Origin: Bacillus salipaludis
GTDB taxonomy: Bacteria > Bacillota > Bacilli > Bacillales_B > DSM-18226
NCBI RefSeq assembly: GCF_004358205.1
Contig: NZ_SMYO01000020.1
Span: forward strand, 1 to 56,907
Reading direction: 5' to 3'
DNA: 56,907 nucleotides
Within the stretch, counting starts at the first letter, position 1, and each line of letters begins with the position of its first letter. A model generated the notes under the pieces. That model saw nothing but the letters and a program-made list of their open reading frames with translations. It did no database searches and was not told the DNA's origin. This document shows, in pieces, positions 52,902-56,907 of the stretch. The position numbers were made by a program, and so were the translations under genes.

Positions 52902-53528
52902 CTATTGCGTTTCATTTTGATCAAATACGTTAATCACATCATGTGCGGTCTTTTTCATATAATACCAAATCCAATCAAAAACCTCGTTCACTTCTTCAAT
53001 TCTCCCTGTGACATGGCCGGCTGATGCCATATATTTTTCCCCGTTTATGACTGTAACGTCACCTTGAACTTCTCCTTCAATCTTTAATTTACCATTTCGA
53101 ACAATGACATCCCCCTTTACTACTTCGCCTTTAGGGACAATCACAGTATTATTTTGGACAATTAAATTCTTTTGTTTCGAAACAGAAAATTCACGGTTCT
53201 GACTCCAGGTTGAAAATAAACTTCCCAACATTAAAACAATAAAGAGCGATGCTGCGGCCAGTATTGGGTGATTTTTCAGCCAGCGTTCTATCCCCACTTT
53301 TTTCTTTTCTTTTGGAAGCTTTGCCATAACATTGGCTGTAAAGTTAGATGGGGCCTGCATATTTGAGGTGCTTTTCACAAGAGCAACAGTCTTTTTTAAT
53401 TCATTAAAAAGGGGTTCACATTCTTTACAGTCCTGGAGGTGCCCTCTTAAAATTGCTTCATTTTCTGGTGTGATCTCTTCATCTAAAAAGTCATGCATTA
53501 ATTCAATGATTTGTTCTGGACATTTCAA
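52902..53528 (-). CDS. rsiW: Anti-sigma-W factor RsiW
   Basis: A 208-aa single-pass membrane anti-sigma factor. The N-terminal zinc anti-sigma domain has H30-x3-C34-x2-C37 plus C3. A membrane helix (about 86-103) precedes an extracytoplasmic domain (VKGDVIVRNGKLKIEGEVQGDV). Regulated proteolysis by PrsW and RasP releases SigW in B. subtilis. The TTG at 53528 with AGAGGTGATA upstream yields MKCPEQI as in homologues. It starts 17 nt after the sigW stop. Confidence 0.95.
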   Translation of the reverse strand: MKCPEQIIELMHDFLDEEITPENEAILRGHLQDCKECEPLFNELKKTVALVKSTSNMQAPSNFTANVMAKLPKEKKKVGIERWLKNHPILAAASLFIVLMLGSLFSTWSQNREFSVSKQKNLIVQNNTVIVPKGEVVKGDVIVRNGKLKIEGEVQGDVTVINGEKYMASAGHVTGRIEEVNEVFDWIWYYMKKTAHDVINVFDQNETQ

Positions 53529-53544
53529 CCGTATCACCTCTTTA

Positions 53545-54108
53545 TCACACATAACGTAATTGTTGCCGTAAAGCTTCCCGTCCGCGGTGAATTCTCGTTT
53601 TAACCGTACCTAAGGGCATATCGAGAATTTCACTGATTTCGTTTAATGACAACTCTTCAATATATTTTAAGACAATAACTGAGCGATATTTTTCAGGCAG
53701 TTTTAAAATTTCCTTTTGAACCGTTTCATGAAGCTCTAAACTTTCCACTTCGCTTTCGGGTGGTTTTGTCTGCGAAGGTATTTGTGAATACATGGTAAGC
53801 CCCTCGGTTCCGGCTACTTCAGCATCCAAATAATAATCCGGTTTCTTTTTTCGAATGCGATCAATACAAAGATTTGTTGCAATACGAAAAAGCCAGGTTG
53901 AAAATTTTAAATCTTGATTAAAAGTATGGATATTCATATAAGCACGTAAAAAAGCTTCTTGGGCAAGGTCTTCTGCTTCATGTCGATTTCCAATCATTCG
54001 GTAACAAAGCTGATACACGCTATTCTTATAAATCTCGACAATATCGGCAAATGCGTCTTGGTCTCCCTTTATTACTTGCTTAATTCTCTTTTTAATGACC
54101 GCTTCCAT
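53545..54108 (-). CDS. sigW: ECF sigma factor SigW
   Basis: A 187-aa ECF sigma factor. Sigma2 (about 10-85, MIGNRHEAEDLAQEAFLRAY) and sigma4 (about 125-180, LPEKYRSVIVLKYIEELSLNEISEILDMPLGTVKTRIHRGREAL) are clear. It directs the antimicrobial and envelope-stress regulon. SD CGGAGG precedes the ATG. It is autoregulated from the promoter at 54144-54169 and co-transcribed with rsiW. Confidence 0.97.
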   Translation of the reverse strand: MEAVIKKRIKQVIKGDQDAFADIVEIYKNSVYQLCYRMIGNRHEAEDLAQEAFLRAYMNIHTFNQDLKFSTWLFRIATNLCIDRIRKKKPDYYLDAEVAGTEGLTMYSQIPSQTKPPESEVESLELHETVQKEILKLPEKYRSVIVLKYIEELSLNEISEILDMPLGTVKTRIHRGREALRQQLRYV

Positions 54109-54143
54109 CTATTTACCTCCGCTCTAATGCGGCTATACGATAC

Positions 54144-54169
54144 TACGAATCGATAGCGAAAAAGTTTCG
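54144..54169 (-). promoter_or_regulatory. Sigma-W autopromoter of sigW
   Basis: CGAAAC (54169-54164), a 16-bp spacer and CGTA (54147-54144) on the minus strand fit the ECF sigma-W consensus TGAAAC-N16-CGTA. The position is right for sigW autoregulation. Confidence 0.85.
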
Positions 54170-54253
54170 TTTTGAGCGAAAAACTTCTCAATACCTTTAA
54201 TATTAACAAAAATTTACTAAACGCGCGCGTAAACTGAATTTTAGTAGAAAAAT

Positions 54254-54279
54254 AAAAAAGCAGCCGAAGCTGCTTTTTT
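54254..54279 (-). terminator. Terminator of rocF
   Basis: The stem AAAAAAGCAGC/GCTGCTTTTTT with a CGAA loop overlaps the rocF stop codon and gives a U-tract on the minus strand. Confidence 0.85.
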
Positions 54280-55174
54280 ATAATAGTTTTTCTCCAAATA
54301 ATGAGCCCATTAAAGCTACTGCACAAGTGGCTGTTCTATTTTTCTCATCTAGAATTGGATTTACCTCAACAAATTCTGCTGAAGTAATGATTTTTGACTC
54401 TTCTAGCATTTCCATAGCAAGATGGCTTTCACGGTAGCTGATCCCACCCATTACTGGCGTTCCAACTCCTGGTGCGTCGCTAGGGTCTAGACCATCTAAA
54501 TCTAATGATAAATGAACGCCATCTGTTTTTTCTTTCAAATAGGCAATCGTTTCTTCCATGACTTTTGTCATTCCTAGGCGGTCGATTTCATGCATAGTGT
54601 AAACTTTAATGCCGATTTCTTTGATTAAATCCTTTTCTCCGTCATCAAGAGCCCTTGCACCAATGATTACAACATTTTCAGGCTTAATTTTTGGACTATA
54701 GCCGCCTAGTTGAGTTAGGAGTGGATGTCCTAATCCAAGACTAGCTGCTAAAGGCATTCCATGAATATTCCCTGTTGGAGAAGTTTCTGCAGTATTTAAA
54801 TCACCATGGGCATCATACCAGATAACACCAAGGTTTTTATAGTGTTTTGCCACACCTGCTAATGTTCCGATTGCAATACTATGATCTCCACCAAGAACAA
54901 GTGGGAAAGACCCTGATTCGATGACTTCGTCCACCTTTTCAGCAAGCAATGTATTTTTTTCTGCTACTAAATCTAAATTACGTAGATTGGATTCTTTATC
55001 TACGACAACTTCAGGTCTGCCAATTGGAATATCACCTAAGTCATGTACTTCATCAAAAAGAGGTTTTAGGCGCTCGTTAATCCCAGCATAACGGATTGCA
55101 CTCGGCCCCATATCGACTCCTCTTCTCATTTGTCCTAAATCCATAGGCATTCCAATAATTGATAGCTTTTTCAT
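54278..55174 (-). CDS. rocF: Arginase
   Basis: A 298-aa Mn-dependent ureohydrolase cleaving arginine to ornithine and urea. The metal ligands lie in GGDHSIAIG, WYDAHGDLNT and SLDLDGLDP, and the substrate region in NIHGMPLA. The length matches B. subtilis RocF. It is a stand-alone gene next to sigW and not with rocDE. SD TAGGAGG. The promoter looks sigma-A-type and not sigma-L. Confidence 0.97.
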   Translation of the reverse strand: MKKLSIIGMPMDLGQMRRGVDMGPSAIRYAGINERLKPLFDEVHDLGDIPIGRPEVVVDKESNLRNLDLVAEKNTLLAEKVDEVIESGSFPLVLGGDHSIAIGTLAGVAKHYKNLGVIWYDAHGDLNTAETSPTGNIHGMPLAASLGLGHPLLTQLGGYSPKIKPENVVIIGARALDDGEKDLIKEIGIKVYTMHEIDRLGMTKVMEETIAYLKEKTDGVHLSLDLDGLDPSDAPGVGTPVMGGISYRESHLAMEMLEESKIITSAEFVEVNPILDEKNRTATCAVALMGSLFGEKLL

Positions 55175-55202
55175 GCTTCTACCTCCTAGCCTTTATATCC
55201 CT

Positions 55203-55232
55203 ATTTTAACCGCTTCCATTAAGATGACTCAA
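55203..55232 (-). promoter_or_regulatory. Probable sigma-A promoter of rocF
   Basis: TTGAGT (55232-55227), an 18-bp spacer and TAAAAT (55208-55203) on the minus strand. No -24/-12 (TGGCAC-N5-TTGCA) element was found, unlike the sigma-L-dependent roc promoters of B. subtilis. Confidence 0.6.
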
Positions 55233-55465
55233 CTCGACAAAAATATGTATATATATGCGGGGAAGGCCCGTAAATACTGTTTTAATAGGGTTTAGCGGGG
55301 TTATTTTGTGAGTTCCTGTATGGCTGGCTATGACTTTTGGGAAAATTTTTAATGTTTTTTTTTGTTGGTTTTAATTTGTACCAGCTTATTTAAGTGGAGT
55401 TTTACCTTAGAAAACAATATAAAGGACTTTTCACATGACCTTGGGTGGTAATTTGTCTTTAAAAA

Positions 55466-55499
55466 CAAAAAAGCCTTAAATCAGATAATGATTTAAGGC
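55466..55499 (-). terminator. Terminator of the 23S-5S-tRNA operon
   Basis: The minus-strand stem GCCTTAAATCA/TGATTTAAGGC is followed by TTTTTTG. It ends the trailing tRNA cluster. Confidence 0.9.
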
Positions 55500-55518
55500 G
55501 AATGGTTTATGTAGTGTA

Positions 55519-55594
55519 TGGTGGAGTCTAGGGGGATCGAACCCCTGACCTCCTGCGTGCAAAGCAGGCGCTCTCCCAGCTGAGCTAAGACCCC
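55519..55594 (-). tRNA. tRNA-Ala (TGC)
   Basis: A 76-nt cloverleaf with acceptor GGGGTCT/AGACTCC and an encoded CCA at 55521-55519. The anticodon loop TTTGCAC gives TGC. Last of the cluster. Confidence 0.94.
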
Positions 55595-55607
55595 GATATG
55601 TTATGCT

Positions 55608-55682
55608 TGAAGCGGAAGACTTTATTTGTACCCGCGCCCCCCACCTTGGCAAGGTGGTGTTCTACCACTGAACTACTTCCGT
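55608..55682 (-). pseudogene. Degenerate tRNA-Gly (GCC), probable pseudo-tRNA
   Basis: The D and anticodon arms are intact (CCACC-TTGCCAA-GGTGG, anticodon GCC), but the T arm is ruined. Where GGTTCGAATCCC is expected the minus strand reads GGTACAAATAAA, so the T stem cannot pair and the TTC is lost. Position 1 is A opposite C72, and the terminal CCA reads TCA. The flanking tRNAs are normal. A functional product is unlikely. Confidence 0.8.
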
Positions 55683-55720
55683 AATTCATAGGTAAAGACC
55701 AATGGTCAATTTGAACAAAA

Positions 55721-55793
55721 TGAGCCATGAAGGACTCGAACCTTCGACCCTCTGATTAAAAGTCAGATGCTCTACCAACTGAGCTAATGGCTC
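55721..55793 (-). tRNA. tRNA-Lys (TTT), no encoded CCA
   Basis: A 73-nt cloverleaf with acceptor GAGCCAT/ATGGCTC and discriminator A. The anticodon loop CTTTTAA gives TTT. TTT follows the discriminator, so CCA is not encoded. Confidence 0.94.
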
Positions 55794-55798
55794 TTTTT

Positions 55799-55873
55799 TG
55801 GCTGGGCTAGCTGGATTCGAACCAACGAATGACGGAGTCAAAGTCCGTTGCCTTACCGCTTGGCTATAGCCCA
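55799..55873 (-). tRNA. tRNA-Gln (TTG), second copy
   Basis: A 75-nt cloverleaf with encoded CCA at 55801-55799 and anticodon TTG. It matches 716-790 over the whole gene. Confidence 0.95.
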
Positions 55874-55918
55874 ATAATCTTATAAAAATAGCTTGTCCAT
55901 TATTTTTAAAAATATAAG

Positions 55919-56003
55919 TGGTGGAGGGGGACGGATTCGAACCGCCGAACCCTGAGGGAGCGGATTTACAGTCCGCCGCGTTTAGCCACTTCGCTACCCC
56001 TCC
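55919..56003 (-). tRNA. tRNA-Tyr (GTA)
   Basis: An 85-nt class II tRNA with acceptor GGAGGGG/CCCCTCC and an encoded CCA at 55921-55919. The anticodon loop CTGTAAA gives GTA. Confidence 0.94.
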
Positions 56004-56018
56004 AATAAAATAAAAAAG

Positions 56019-56091
<73 letters not shown>

Positions 56092-56100
56092 ATGGTATAA

Positions 56101-56176
56101 TGGTGGAGGATGACGGGATCGAACCGCCGACCCTCTGCTTGTAAGGCAGATGCTCTCCCAGCTGAGCTAATCCTCC
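56101..56176 (-). tRNA. tRNA-Val (TAC)
   Basis: A 76-nt cloverleaf with acceptor GGAGGAT/ATCCTCC and an encoded CCA at 56103-56101. The anticodon loop CTTACAA gives TAC. Confidence 0.95.
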
Positions 56177-56215
56177 GATATAATGTAAGTTATTTTCGCG
56201 AATACGATATAACTT

Positions 56216-56290
56216 TGGTGACCCCTACGGGATTCGAACCCGTGTTACCGCCGTGAAAGGGCGGTGTCTTAACCGCTTGACCAAGGGGCC
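56216..56290 (-). tRNA. tRNA-Glu (TTC), second copy, CCA encoded
   Basis: A 75-nt cloverleaf with anticodon TTC and CCA at 56218-56216. It matches 945-1016 except that the latter has TCA in place of CCA. Confidence 0.95.
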
Positions 56291-56312
56291 TATAGCCTAT
56301 TTAAATTAGGTA

Positions 56313-56385
56313 AGCTTCCAAGCGGGCTCGAACCGCTGACCTCTTCCTTACCATGGAAGTGCTCTACCTACTGAGCTATGGAAGC
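56313..56385 (-). tRNA. tRNA-Thr (GGT), no encoded CCA
   Basis: A 73-nt cloverleaf with acceptor GCTTCCA/TGGAAGC and discriminator T. The anticodon loop ATGGTAA gives GGT. TAC follows the discriminator. Confidence 0.93.
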
Positions 56386-56411
56386 ATAGCTAAATCATTT
56401 AAAAATAAAAA

Positions 56412-56486
56412 TGGCTCCGCAGGTAGGACTCGAACCTACGACCGATCGGTTAACAGCCGATAGCTCTACCACTGAGCTACTGCGGA
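56412..56486 (-). tRNA. tRNA-Asn (GTT), second copy
   Basis: A 75-nt cloverleaf with encoded CCA at 56414-56412 and anticodon GTT. It is the first tRNA after 5S and identical in appearance to 1116-1190. Confidence 0.95.
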
Positions 56487-56501
56487 ATAATTTTATAACA
56501 G

Positions 56502-56617
<116 letters not shown>

Positions 56618-56758
56618 CTATTTATCAGACACTTTTATATTATAATGTCTTTTTAAAATTTTTCAAGAGGAAAATTGATTTTTTTCATTCCCTCAAAACT
56701 AGATAATGCAGAAGAAGTTTTGTAAAAACGAGTTCACCTTCATATAATACATATGACT

Positions 56759-56907
<149 letters not shown>

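Larger units (their letters stand above)
55175..55518. other. Intergenic region between rocF and the tRNA cluster
   Basis: A 344-bp gap. It holds the rocF promoter near the gene and the tRNA-operon terminator at the other end. The T-rich middle (about 55250-55460) shows no gene, repeat or recognisable RNA. Confidence 0.6.

Overview
The window is chromosomal DNA of a low-GC, endospore-forming Bacillaceae (Bacillus sensu lato). The evidence is a Bacillus-type rRNA/tRNA organisation, a GerA-type germinant receptor operon, an alpha/beta-type small acid-soluble spore protein, CmpA, SigW/RsiW, the cdaA-cdaR-glmM-glmS operon with a glmS ribozyme, and the ddl-murF-cshA ... acpS-ydcC-alr-ndoAI-ndoA ... 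tex-cmpA-sprT backbone known from B. subtilis. Exact genus or species cannot be fixed by eye.

Layout. The window lies between two rRNA operons, both read on the minus strand. At the right edge are the 3' end of a 23S gene (56759-56907), a 5S gene and a trailing cluster of ten tRNA positions (Asn, Thr, Glu, Val, Thr, Tyr, Gln, Lys, a degenerate Gly, Ala), closed by a terminator near 55480. At the left edge a second cluster of ten tRNAs (Asn, Ser, Glu, Asp, Gln, Leu, Leu, Arg, Pro, Gly) leads into the 5' end of a 16S gene (1-54). Three good sigma-A promoters drive it: one before the cluster and two inside it. From right to left between them: arginase; sigW-rsiW with a sigma-W autopromoter; c-di-AMP synthase and regulator with glmM and ribozyme-controlled glmS; a mannitol operon (fused EIICBA, PRD activator, dehydrogenase); a repeat-rich intergenic stretch; a phosphoesterase lipoprotein; a divergent EamA/MocR pair; a TetR-YhgE pair; a spore protein divergent from T-box-controlled argS; DinB and Ogt; the potassium importer KimA; a ykkC-class (probably guanidine-I) riboswitch with an unknown small membrane protein; DedA, RodA and MgtE; ddl-murF-esterase and cshA; a ger A-C-D-B operon; an accessory four-gene block; then rhomboid, acpS, ydcC, alr, the EndoA toxin-antitoxin pair, tex, cmpA and sprT.

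How it fits together. Cell-wall precursor supply (alr, ddl, murF, glmM, glmS, rodA), envelope stress (sigW/rsiW), c-di-AMP (cdaA/cdaR) and potassium uptake (kimA) are well represented. Sporulation and germination functions (cmpA, ydcC, ger operon, SASP) are scattered through the backbone.

Best candidates for something new: (i) a block at about 9.1-13.7 kb flanked by 31-bp perfect direct repeats. The right copy is the leader of the ger operon. The block carries two tandem membrane-anchored FMN/glutamate-synthase-domain proteins with no cysteine at all, so no Fe-S cluster. (ii) A complete ykkC-class riboswitch plus terminator in front of an unrecognised 107-residue membrane protein. (iii) A perfect Fnr-type site, placed as expected for a class II promoter, in front of an unannotated 56-residue membrane microprotein. 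(iv) Four 9-bp motifs spaced exactly 21 bp apart, and a separate 215-bp-period tandem repeat.
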